Of a stretch of DNA of 64,000 nt, positions 35,961-46,477 are shown one piece after another. The notes beneath the pieces were generated by a model. The model worked only from the letters and a program-made list of their open reading frames with translations. It was not told the DNA's origin and made no database searches. The stretch's first letter is position 1, and each line of letters starts with the position of its first letter. The stretch spans positions 1,304,501-1,368,500 of the forward strand of contig OX485807.1 of the NCBI GenBank assembly GCA_950295325.1, read 5' to 3'. The translations under genes were made by a program, and so were the position numbers. Source of the stretch: Polytrichum commune (taxonomy: Eukaryota > Streptophyta > Polytrichopsida > Polytrichales > Polytrichaceae).

Positions 35961-36824
35961 TCGATGTTAAAGATTTTTTTGTGTCAAATCAGGGGTTGAT
36001 ACAGTAAAATGTATTGAGCACTTGATTGATTTCTAGTAATTATATGTCGATTAAATATAGAAAATCCCATTACAAGTAAGGTAGATAGGTTTAAAATGTG
36101 GGCCATTCCTTTTTTTGTAAAAATAAATAGGGGCTTTGAAAATTAGGATCCTAGGATGTATGTATAGTAGGATGAATTTGGTATGCATCCCTCACGAGGG
36201 ATGGATAAAAAATGGTTCATTGTTTGCCCAAAAATGGATGAAAATCGTTGCGCCCAGTATTGGATGTCTTCCCACATTGCCGTTTGTTAAAAACACATAA
36301 GGTTTGTTTCATCCTCGAGTCCGCTATGTTTTGGGCAACTTTTTGTTGAAGCTCCTCCTTGTTGAAGTTTATGGTAACAAAGTCTAGCAAGTATACCGTA
36401 GCTCTTGAGAAGCATGGGCAGAAAATAATTAATTGTAAAGGTGCCTAATTTTTTGGGATCCTAATTTCATTGAGTGTCCAAAAAAAAGGATAACATTCAA
36501 AGAGTGCCTAAAATCACAAAATCGCCATAGATGAAATTAGGAAAATCATCCATGAATTATAGAAATGACTTGGATGAATGTCTAACATATTTTAAATTAT
36601 TTTTTAATATGCCCAATTTTAGAATAATATCTTCCATAAATACCTAACTTTCGCACTTTAATTAATTATTAGGTACAAAGGTGCCCAAGCTGCTAGAGAG
36701 CTGTGATATTCACTTCGCCATTTTCTTCACTGGGTTGGCGTTTTGATCCTTATTGGTGCCACATGTGCATGTCTCACCTTTCCAATTCACCCACCTTCAT
36801 ACATAGCTGAGCTCAGGGTTCGGG
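35961..36824. other. Gene-free stretch
   Basis: AT-rich sequence without recognisable gene, repeat or open frame of note. Confidence 0.4.
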
Positions 36825-37145
36825 GGGAACCGGCTGTTAGTTACAGATGAACCGGTTGAGTTTGAGAAATAACCGGTTGAGTTTGAGAAATAACCGGTTG
36901 AAGTTGGAGACTTCAGGAGAATTACCGATCATTTTAGAGGAATCTATGGAAGCATATACCTGAAATGAATAAAGCACGACCAGAAGATGTCAACATGTAA
37001 GTGATTAGATTTAGAATCACTAGGATCTTGACCGACTGACTGTGCCCAACAACTTCCCGGGCACTGGTCGAGCTGTGTCTACACACCCAGGCCTCAACTG
37101 TCGGTACCACGTCGCTCAGCACACATACGGAGCACCCTCACCAGC
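36825..37145 (+). repeat. AACCGGTT-containing repeat with 21-bp triplicated unit
   Basis: The unit ACCGGTTGAGTTTGAGAAAT is repeated (about 36850-36900), then the sequence follows the 13690-13915 family (ATTTTAGAGGAATCTATGG, GATGTCAACATGTAA). It abuts the start of duplication copy B at 37146. Confidence 0.65.
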
Positions 37146-38183
37146 ATGATCCACCCACCCACTACAGGACACCATCGCTGCCGACCAACATTCACAAAGC
37201 CTGTTGCCGCACCTCAGAACAATGCAACAATTCCGCGCCAAATGGGGCTTTCATTTCTTTGTCTTCTCCGGATCCAATGCCCTGTCACCCCGCCCTGACT
37301 CATGAAAAGCTTCAGACACCAGCATGTGCCTGTCCTCGAACCAATGTCTACATAGAACAGGCGTAATCCATTGTCACAGCTTTGAAATTTTCTCTCTGCC
37401 TCACTTTGGAAGAATTAACATCAGTGTATGTGAGCAATGGTATCAGGTGAATGCCGTTCCCATACTATGTTTAATCCCCTTCGGAGTCCCCGACCGGATG
37501 CAGCCTAGCTGCTAAAATCAAGCAGCCCTGAAGTGATTTCAAAAATCCTCATCTCTGCCAAAATGAATCGCATTGCCTGCAATCAGGTTGCGCTTAATTA
37601 GTCTAACCTCTGCCGTTTTTAACCCTGTCTCACCTCCAACACATGCTTCACTGGGAATTGTTAATTTTGATTTTTCTCTGTTTATTCAGTTGTTACCAAT
37701 TACCTCCAGTACTGCCATTCAACCTGCAACCATCACTCCGGCTCCAGGGAGAGAATGTAGGTTTCGAATGCCACCTGTAAGCTAAAGCAGGGGCCTACCA
37801 TCCAACTACAAATTATGATATATCGGGCCCTACATATTCATTGGATATAAATGTAAGTTCATTTAGTGCTCTTTGTTTTGTGTTGATGCTTCACTGTGCA
37901 TACTCTCCCTAATCACAATACCTAATGCTCACATATTCTCACTCATCTTGGCCACAATTATTGAATAGCGAATTCTCTGCCACCTACTGTACTTACATTT
38001 CTTAATATTGTTTCAGGTGCATCATAAATTTCAAAATTGGAATGTGAATTTTATGTGGTTCATCTGACTTCTTTGGAGTAGTGGTTGGTTTGGAGGATGT
38101 AGCGATTTCATAGCATTTGTGTCAGCAATGCTTATATATCATTCTCCTCAAAGTCCAAGAATCTCTTTCATAATCCTTGCAGT

Positions 38184-38800
38184 ACATCAAAGAAACGTCT
38201 TCATTGCTGGAGGTGCCTATATTGGATGATGATGTTGACCACTTTATGGTTCGACTAAATCGTACCGCAGCCGCAGCCTTGCATTGCTTTAGGGTATGCA
38301 ACAACATTAATTCCAATGACACTGCACTTGGGTATTGGATAAAATCACGTTCCACAACTTGCTTCTCACAGTTTGTCTTGGAGGTATACGACGATGATAG
38401 GTGGTCATTGTTTTCCCGATAACCAAAGACTTTGTGCTTCAGCTCTCAAACCAATTACGCCCCTACCTCCAAAAGAATAACGCAGCGTGCTGCCTTGCAA
38501 TATCTACATTGTTTAGGGTTGCTTGCACTTTATTCAAATTGGCCCAAGATTCAAGTATGACTTTGTGTTTGGAATTATTTGCAATGGGTGTATCTATTGT
38601 TTTCAATGTCATTCACAAAACCTGCCATGCTATTAATATAGCATTGAGGCACGAGATTTTGTAGCCTACTGATCAACGTCTTTTACAGATTTGAAATGAA
38701 TTTAAGATATTGTGTGGCTTGCCATCCATGGTTGGTGCAATAGATGACACTCATATATCTCTATCCAAGCCTAGGGTAGGGCCCAAAGAGGAGAGATGGG
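38184..38800 (+). pseudogene. PIF/Harbinger (HARBI1-like) transposase fragment, copy B
   Basis: It shares with copy A the frame change (38401-38422) and two in-frame stops (TAG at about 38662, TGA at about 38692). The catalytic peptide reads CGLPSMVGAIDDTHISLSKP (about 38713-38772), so the first catalytic Asp is kept. Shared lesions mean the element was already dead before the segment duplicated. Confidence 0.7.
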
Positions 38801-38922
38801 GTTGCATCCCATTTGAACCAATGACAAATATATATGAACTTTGGGTCTGTGTGCCTAATGTTACAAATTGGGTGGAAGAAAGGTCTTGAGTATAACAACC
38901 TCAAGATCTCAAATTAGAACTT
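38795..38922 (-). pseudogene. DUF247 tail 5, split by a transposon (continues at 40098)
   Basis: Same antisense DUF247 3' sequence as tail 1, from ATGGGGTTGCATCCCATTTG to AACTT. It resumes after the insert with CTTATTTCCTCAAAGCG at 40098 and continues to about 40170. Confidence 0.65.
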
Positions 38923-40097
38923 CACATGCAACTTCCAACCGTGTCCCATGGGAAGAACATGGGACATACCCCTTAAATCCCATGGGTTACAATGTTATAG
39001 ATGGGAAGTTTGTATGTCCCATGATAGAGGGGAATCATCATGGGACAACCCAAAGTGAGATGCATCAAATATGAGAATTTGTTTCATCTCACAGTTGTCC
39101 CTCTCAATCAAAGGGACAATTTCAACTTTTCAATAATGGGAATGTAATAATTTTATTTCAAAACATGATGGCCCCTCCACACTTGACTCTATCTCCGCCG
39201 GTTTAGGGTTTTTACTTTGACGATGAATAACATATCATTGTGAGCTCCAAAACAATTTGACAAGTGACTACAACGTCGATTTGGATTTTCTAATCATCTC
39301 ATACTAATTGCATGTTTATTATTAAATGTCCATGAAAGAATGTACTATCTTTGTTCCATTTTAGAGATCTTGTAGATCTAATCTAGATCTAGATGTGAGT
39401 CATCTTCATAAGTAATTACCAATGTGTGAGAGAGAGAGGGAATTACTGCCTACAAGTGTTTTTCATTCATCCAACAAGAAGCCTTGAAATAGTAAAAAAG
39501 CCTCAATTTGCTATTTTAAGTCATTTAGACACTGGATTTAGGTTCAAAGACCCCAAATTAGTCTAGTCCAAATTATTTGAGACGAATCCACCAAAAATCT
39601 ATAAGGGACAAGTTTTTATGTTGAATGGAGGAGAGGTATTTTAATTTCTACATTCTACATTACAAGGTAAATGCCGGCTTTACATATAAAGTGCTTAAAA
39701 GCCCTCAAATTACACATGTAACGTGCAATGATTTGGTGGCTAAGGTGATGGAGTTAGGGTGGTGAGATCATAGATTTGAATTTTGCCAACACCCCTATGT
39801 CTTAACTTGTAGGTGGGAAAGGCTTAATTATAGGTTAGACCAAGTATATGGGATGTATATGATTACTAATTTTTTGAAATTTCCCTTTGCAAAATCTCCC
39901 AAGTAGCATATTCCCATCATCCATACAAAATGTCCCATCTACATAATTACACATGTCCCATGTATAACTACACATTTCCATTATCAATCAAGGGTTATGA
40001 GCAAAATTTCCACTATTTCCACATTTCCTTCCAAGCCTTATCAATCACGGGACATGAAAAGGAATTATGGGAAATTTTCCCATTGGGACACCATGTG
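38923..40097. mobile_element. Non-autonomous DNA transposon (1175 bp), CACATG ends, CTT target duplication
   Basis: Begins CACATGCAACTTCCAACCGT and ends GGGACACCATGTG. The 3-bp duplication CTT lies at 38920-38922 and 40098-40100, and copy A shows the empty site near 1775. Subterminal regions are crowded with CCCATGGGA and ATGGGACAT motifs, probable transposase-binding sites. The 3-bp target and CAC ends recall CACTA or PIF elements. No transposase inside. Confidence 0.8.
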
Positions 40098-40427
40098 CTT
40101 ATTTCCTCAAAGCGTTCCATATTTTATCACTTTTGTCAATGCCAAGGAAAACTTTACTTGAGGTCAAATTTCAATTTGGGTGATTGTTATAGTTTGAGGC
40201 TAAAATACGTGTCAATGGGGGTATCCATGCAAAATATCCTTTCAAATGAGATATGCTTAATTGGAGGCCCTTACATAGTTATGCATAGTTTATTGCAAGA
40301 GGGTCATAATGAATCTACCAACATAAAAAGTGCTATTTATAATTTGAGAGGAAATATTCGCATGCAAGTGTACCTCTCGTTCATCAATATTAACAATAAT
40401 ATATGTCTTTTATGTATTTGTGATTAA
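40098..40427. pseudogene. Remainder of DUF247 tail 5 and repeat-borne ORF segment
   Basis: 40098-40170 completes the DUF247 tail (antisense). On the plus strand the open segment matching 1840-2111 follows, with LLQEGHNESTNIKSAIYNLR. The long open frame starting at 39930 is an artefact joining transposon sequence to this segment. Confidence 0.45.
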
Positions 40428-40709
40428 TTCATTTCAAACATAATCACATTCAACTAATTTGGGGGCTTTCAAGCTAATTCCCCAAACTACAAATTATTGA
40501 AAAATTGTAACTATGAGACAATCCAAGACTCAAATTTTATCAACCTTAAGATAAAGAAGTGAATCAAATCTACATTTCAACATTTGACCTTGCTTAAGTA
40601 TTGTCATTAAAGTTCTTTAGGAATGCAAGTTTTTTCTCTAGGTTGGATAGAACAAGTTTCTATAGGAGCTACAATAGTTGTAAAAAATGGATGAGATCCA
40701 ATGGAGTCA

Positions 40710-41435
40710 TTCATGATAGTCCAATTTTATGTTGATCATCGCGTTGCCGGAGCAACACGACAACGACCCGAACCATACTAGGCAACTATGCCCTCACATT
40801 GGGCCAATGCCCATGGAGGCCATGGCGTTCGGCCTCAGGTGGGTCTGCCTCACCCATATAAGCCTCTAGGACTTTTGGCAGGGCCCCTACCCCACTGTCA
40901 AGAGACCTTTTGTCTCTCTACCAAGAGTTGGGGCCAAGTAGACATTTCCCTTAGCCCCCATCAGCTTCAAGAGAGCATAACTTTCTTGTATCACCTCTGA
41001 TGCTAACAAGAGACCACTTCATCGGCATTCATGGTTCAAGTAGATGCCAATGGACTCCACACTTGTCCCATTCAGCCAAGTATTGAGTAAGTTATGCCTG
41101 TTCAAACCTTGGCAGTCCCGGGAGCCACTCCAAGGCCACTAGTGTCCCAGGACAACGCCCCACTTAAATTGCCATATCTCTTAGATCACACCTCCAGTTG
41201 AGGTGATCTTGAACATTCTAGAATCGGCACGCCATAAGCTACTGATAGCTGACGGCCTTACCTTTGTGACTCCTAGTCTTCGTGGGTGGGAGGTGTTTCC
41301 AACGCCCGGGGCCCTCACCCACACTAGGATCACTTGGGCCTTCTCACCAACGGCGCCACAAGTCCCGGGTGTCACTCCGGGTCCCCCTTGTGCCCATGTT
41401 GTTTCAAGCATTCCTCATGGAGAGGTACACGACAC
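40710..41435 (+). mobile_element. LTR-like copy B (likely solo or partial)
   Basis: It matches 52205-52985 in inverted orientation: TGTTGATCATCGCGTTGCCG, CATATAAGCCTCTAGGAC (TATA-like), TTGGGGCCAAGTAGAC, then GGGCCCTCACCCACACTAGG to GGAGAGGTACACGACA. TG and CA ends are plausible but similarity extends slightly upstream of the TG, so the exact edge is uncertain. No clear target duplication. Confidence 0.6.
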
Positions 41436-43030
41436 TCACCTCCACAAAACGGAGTCGATGCCCTCATCGACTATACTCGTAATCGACACACCATTTCTCA
41501 AGGTACCATCCTCTATGGTGGGGCATTGTGTTTACCTTAGGGTGCGACCCCCACAATGCATCTTCAAATTTGGCATAGTCCCAAAGGTGTCGTTCCTAGG
41601 TGGTATGTTTGCGACTTTGGATCTCTCCTCCAAGGACCTAACTTACACTATACGCACCTACTTTGGGACTCACTTAGGTTGCCTCTCTTTTGGGTTTTCC
41701 CCCTTTAGGTTGCACTAGCCTAACATGACACATCTAGGCCGGACCTCAATGCTTTCACCAAGTTGTCTCGGTTGCAACTCCGAAATGGCTTTCCATTGTT
41801 AAGCCACGCTTCGATCGCATGTGGGTGATACCAAGTCCCACCCAACTCGGTTCCCACTTTGCTTTTTCAAAACATGGGTTCATAACTCCCATGCGCCAAC
41901 TCTCGTTAGCTCGTGGATTGCACTTTTATGAGGACGCGCCATCACCTTGCCCCCGCCCGGACAAACCCATGATTAAGAAGTTTCTTAGTTTTATCCAAGG
42001 CCCCACCAAGCCATGGCCCCCAATTACTCGGCTTACCCAACCTAGTTTGGCGTGTCTATTTCCCCTCTTCCACTAACCAAGCACAAGTACAAGATTAGGA
42101 CCTCATCTTGTACTCTTTTCTTTGCACCACTAAAGTTGAACTTTATTGCCTTAAGCTAAAGGACAAGTACATGTTGTGGAGCGCTTTGCCTCCAAGCTAA
42201 GTGTGCTACTAGCATCTCTCCCCCAGTAAAGGAGATTGATGTCCTCATCAATGCGTACGCTTCATTTTATTGGAACCTCTAGCCCTAGTTTCTTCAAAGT
42301 GCTCCACCCATTCTTTGGCGTTAACCATGTCTCTTGCCTCTACCTAAGCGGGCTTTTTCTCATTGAACACTATATTCGTTAATCATAGACTTTGGAAAGT
42401 CTCAAAATAAATTGGACCCATAGTTTTGGATGCGAATATTGTGAACATTGGGAACATTGGGAACATAAGGAACAATGGCAACATATGGAACAATGACAAC
42501 ATTATATTTTTAAAATCCATATGTGATGAATATATATGTTTCTAAATATAGTAAATATCTAGATGATAATCAAAACTATGCCAAACACAATATTTCAATG
42601 ACACAAATTCACAATTATTTTGTATTTTTGAACGAATCGATAAATAACCATTTATTTTTATATCATAGACTCTTGGATGCATATCCCAAATATAAAGGTC
42701 TTATCCAATTATGGTTGAATTGAACGGCACATCCCAAATACAATAATACTTAAAATAATTTGACAATGTTAATAAGAATTTGCAAATTAGCATCTGCAAT
42801 ATTATATAGTTTTGTATTTCACATATGTACAAAAAACATATGAAAAACATTTAATAGCGTATGGGAAGTTAGATTCCACATCTGTAAAGTAATACAATCA
42901 TGCAATATAATTGTAATCTATAAAATTTCTATAAAGTGTGCCTAATATAGTATCAACCCCAATGTCACATATTTCACGAAAAACAAAGATACATTTTAAA
43001 TAACTATGGTCCCGACCTATGTCAATATCA
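41436..43030. other. Gene-free region, possible retroelement remains then AT-rich DNA
   Basis: 41436-42370 is of higher G+C and directly follows the LTR, so it may be decayed internal sequence of that element; I could not recognise gag, protease or polymerase motifs. 42430-42500 has an imperfect GGAACAT-like tandem array. 42500-43030 is very AT-rich with no gene. Confidence 0.35.
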
Positions 43031-43858
43031 TTATCTATCTTCAGCTTCAGTTTCATTTCCATTCTTGACATTATTTTCTGCAGCAGCAATACGTGCCAAT
43101 TTGTCTTTGGCAAAATCTATATGTTTTTGGGGGATGGTCATTGTCTCTGATTTGGAACCTTTGCATGGTTTCCAAATACAAAGTATGATATCCGTGTTTA
43201 TCCAAACCTGTTTATACGCCGAGTCCATTATCCACTTGAAACCTTTTTTGGTGTCCCACCCTAAATATGTGCGGAGTACATTTTGATCTTTGGTGCTTGG
43301 ACGACAATATTCCACCTCAATTTGATGAAAATTTGGGCTAGTTGGAACAAAATTTGATGATGACAATGCTTTCACCAACCAAATCGGTTTAAGGTGCTCC
43401 TCATCTCCAAGATGTACGAGGACCATATAACCTTCATAGCAATCAGCAGCCACACGAAGAGAGAATCTCCAACTAGGAGGCACTTCCAATGGATCCAAAG
43501 AATTCAAAATGCACATCCCAACATTTTCCTCCCCAAGGGAATTTGCATCAATACAATCCTTAGGATTCGAGTTCCTACAAACACCATCGGCCACGGGAAC
43601 GCCACAACCATTGACTAGGACAACATTAAGATCAACCCATTGTTCCCATGAATAACCCTCACATGGTGGAAGAAATTCGTCCTCTTCATTGGCAACACCA
43701 ATTATAGTTTCATGTTCCACGACAACTTCAAACTTGCTACTATAGCTTGACACTTCCGAAGACAACTCAAACGCACTATCACCGGCGTTGGAATCTATGG
43801 CCACTAGAAGAGAGCCGAATGAAGAGTATGTCAAAATATCCCATTCAATAAATTTCAT
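43031..43858 (-). CDS. Unrecognised 275-aa protein, possibly an accessory ORF of a MULE
   Basis: A clean single-exon frame from ATG (43856-43858) to TAA (43031-43033). The N-terminal ~75 residues are acidic and Ser-rich. The middle has PPCEGYSWEQWVDLNVVLVN. The C-terminal half (about residues 135-240) looks like a compact beta-rich domain with WRFSLRVAADCYEGYMVLVH, KPIWLVKALS, QIEVEYCRPS, YLGWDTKKGFKW and ILCIWKPC. The tail is a charged helix ending NGNETEAEDR. I do not recognise the family; a small barrel of the Tudor/BAH kind is a guess. It lies on the same strand as the MULE remnant at 46478-50089, so it could be a second element gene, as MuDR has, or a captured host gene. Confidence 0.6.
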   Translation of the reverse strand: MKFIEWDILTYSSFGSLLVAIDSNAGDSAFELSSEVSSYSSKFEVVVEHETIIGVANEEDEFLPPCEGYSWEQWVDLNVVLVNGCGVPVADGVCRNSNPKDCIDANSLGEENVGMCILNSLDPLEVPPSWRFSLRVAADCYEGYMVLVHLGDEEHLKPIWLVKALSSSNFVPTSPNFHQIEVEYCRPSTKDQNVLRTYLGWDTKKGFKWIMDSAYKQVWINTDIILCIWKPCKGSKSETMTIPQKHIDFAKDKLARIAAAENNVKNGNETEAEDR

Positions 43859-43937
43859 GGATAGTCCTAATGCTTATTGTCAATGAAACACAATGTGGGC
43901 AATAGTGGCTTTCATGGCGTGGAAACAAAGACATATT

Positions 43938-44686
43938 GGTATACGAAAGTGTGTCCGTATACCTCCATGTAACAACATTATCAGTGCAAGCACACGCGCA
44001 TCCGGATACATATGTCTGTTGATAGTCGGCGTAAAGGTTCAGGCAACAAAAACACCAGAGGTTTATGAACGCGCATCCGTAAATCTCATCGTGGTCAGAG
44101 AGGTCAGTGTCAAGTGTAAAGGCTTTGGCAAACTATACAACATAGGTTTACGGATGCGTGTCCGTAAACATCCGTATGTCAAAAGTCAGTGTTGTCTTAG
44201 ATATAGAGGTTTAGGGAACCAAGAGGTCCATGCGCAACTTACATGTATACCTAGGCCTTACGACAACACGAATTTGAAGAGGATAACATACGCGCTTCCT
44301 ACTGTGTTTTAACAATGTCAAAATTTTCTACTATGACACATAGGGTGATGTAGGTTTAGGGACGCGAGTAGGTTTAATGACATGATGTAGGTTTATGGAC
44401 ACAATGCTCAAGGCAATAGAGGTTCAATTTGCCAAGAGGTTTAAGGTTTACGGAGGCGCTTCCGTAAATTTCCATGACACTACAATCTCATTGCTATACT
44501 GTACATGGCACATAGTCATGATGTCAGTTTAGGTTCCATACCGAACCATGGCACCAGAGGTATGCAGGTTTACGGACGCGCGTTCGTAAACCTCTGTATC
44601 TTATTACTAACTCAACTATAATGCTCAAAACAATAGAGATTCAATAAACCAAGAGGGTTAAGGTTTACGGACGCGCGTCTGTAAAC
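43938..44686. repeat. Array of seven CGCG-centred palindromes
   Basis: A 24-bp near-perfect palindrome, GTTTACGGACGC followed by its reverse complement, recurs at 43938-43966 (diverged), 43990-44013 (diverged), 44061-44084, 44146-44169, 44446-44469, 44568-44591 and 44663-44686. Several are preceded by AGAGG or CAAGAGG and followed by CATCCG or CTCTG. Two sit in a ~215-bp larger repeat (CAATAGAGGTTCAATTTGCC at 44413 and its relative near 44628). The array begins 80 bp upstream of the start codon of the 275-aa ORF, in its promoter region. Confidence 0.85.
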
Positions 44687-44741
44687 ATCCGTTATTTGCG
44701 GCGGCATAATAGGATTTGTACCTGCACAAAATAAAAACCCA

Positions 44742-46100
44742 GCACACTACAAGGGTCCAGGGAGCGCAACCCACATCCGAGATGCAAAAAGAGTCCCTTG
44801 GTGAGGGGATGTCCCCTTAAGTAGTGATCGTTTTCCCTTGGATCCGTTTTTCGACGTAGGATACTATCCACCAACTATGTTCTAAAAATAAAAACCTACG
44901 ATTACTACATTCCATGTGCCATCCTTATAATAGAACGTGTATTCATGGTGGACAACATCCATAGACCATGAGTCCACATAATGACAAAAGCAAAAGGCAT
45001 CTATTGGCTAATAATATATGAGCATTATACATTATTGAGAGGTGGTTTTTAATATTGAAATGCCTAATATTAAGAATTTATTGTAGAATTAGTAGACAAA
45101 AATTATAGAATCATGGAAAAAATCGACCACAACAACAACAATAGTACATCGAATATAAATATATATCTATATATCTAAAATTAAAATAGAAAAATATTTT
45201 ATTGTTTTGCATACAATGTAATGATATTCATTACAATATCATGTTAGCTCATGTCATCTTGCATTTAATATTGCAATTACATTGACGACCACCCTACCAT
45301 CCAACATGTTTAATCTACCCACCTATACATACCTATACATAATTGTATTAATAGATATAGAAAACTTAAGCGCCTAGACGCCATGAAAGTAGCACATCTA
45401 TTGTCCTAGTTATGAGTTGAATTAAAATGAATATTGTCAATTTTCTCTTTAAAACTTAGGGCCCCCTTGAGTACATCAACATTTACTTCAAAAAAAATGT
45501 AATAGCCTTCTTTATGTACTATATGTGAGAGAAAACATTTTTTAGTACCTCATGTACATTATGTACGGTAATGACTCAAACAATACCAATTCTTACACTC
45601 ATTACAGTGAATTGTAGTGAATATCATTACATTGTATGCAAAACAATAAAATGTTTTCTATTTTAATATTACATTATATATATTTATATTCGATGTACTA
45701 TTGTTGTTGTTGTGGTTGATTTTGTCCATGATTCTATAATTTTTGTCTACTAATTCTACAATAAATTCTTAATATTAGGCATTTCAATATTAAAAACCAC
45801 CTCTCAATAATGTAGAATGCTCATATATTATTAACCAATAGATGCCTTTTGCTTTTGTCATTATGTGGACTCATGGTCTATGGATGTCGTCCACCATGAA
45901 TACACGTTCCATTATAAGGATGACACATGGAATGTAGTAATCTTAGGTTTTTATTTTTAGGACATAGTTGGTGGATAGTATCCTATGTCGAAAAACGGAT
46001 CCAAGGGAAAATGACCACTACTTAAGGGGACATTCCCTTACCAAGGGACTCTTTTTGCATCTCAGATGTGGGTTGCGCTCCCTGGACCCTTGTAGTGTGC
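44742..46100. mobile_element. Foldback element, 1.36 kb, ~490-bp arms
   Basis: Left arm 44742 to about 45235 and right arm about 45612-46100 are inverted copies at about 95% identity, from GCACACTACAAGGGTCCAGG at the edge to CATACAATGTAATGATATTC at the inside. The loop is about 375 bp of AT-rich DNA. CACTACAAG ends recall CACTA elements, but GC outside them is also paired and no 3-bp duplication is seen. No coding capacity. Confidence 0.9.
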
Positions 46101-46117
46101 TTAGGGAAGCTAGCATG

Positions 46118-46172
46118 TGAGCGTTGAGCGGTGAGCGGTGAGCAGTGAGCGGTAACATGTGAGCAGTGAGCA
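46118..46172 (+). repeat. 7-bp tandem repeat GTGAGCG
   Basis: About seven imperfect units (GTGAGCG, TTGAGCG, GTGAGCA) just outside the foldback element. Confidence 0.8.
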
Positions 46173-46477
46173 ATAAAATGACCAATAATAGGATTATAAA
46201 AGAAACTATTCCAATATAGTTTGATTATATATTATGAGAATAACATTTTGGGCAAACAAAATATTTAACTTGGCCCTATTACCATGGATTTCAAAAGGTT
46301 TTCCGATCCACGGTTTAGGCATTTTATTGAAATGTCTAGAACTTTATTGTGGCAAACAACTAATATGTAGTTGGATCTATAGTTTGCACTACATACATTT
46401 CATATGGATATACACATATATTTCTATATATGCAAAAATGACGAATAATTGCGTCCATGCCCTGCACCCCTATGCCA

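Larger units (their letters stand above)
37146..40730. repeat. Segmental duplication, copy B (partner 1-2400)
   Basis: Collinear with the window start, interrupted only by the transposon at 38923-40097. Its left part (37146-38180) has no clear gene; short open frames there are shared with copy A but lack coding character. Confidence 0.9.

Noticed and set aside
41203..41718. 171-codon open frame across the LTR B end
   Set aside because: Spans LTR and flanking sequence and is not shared as protein with LTR C; no known motif.
43938..44686. CRISPR-like array in the palindrome cluster
   Set aside because: Spacers are irregular (about 50 to 280 bp), repeats vary, and the context is plant nuclear DNA.
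44745..46097. Calling the 1.36-kb foldback a CACTA element
   Set aside because: CACTACAAG ends fit, but pairing continues outside them and no 3-bp duplication is visible.
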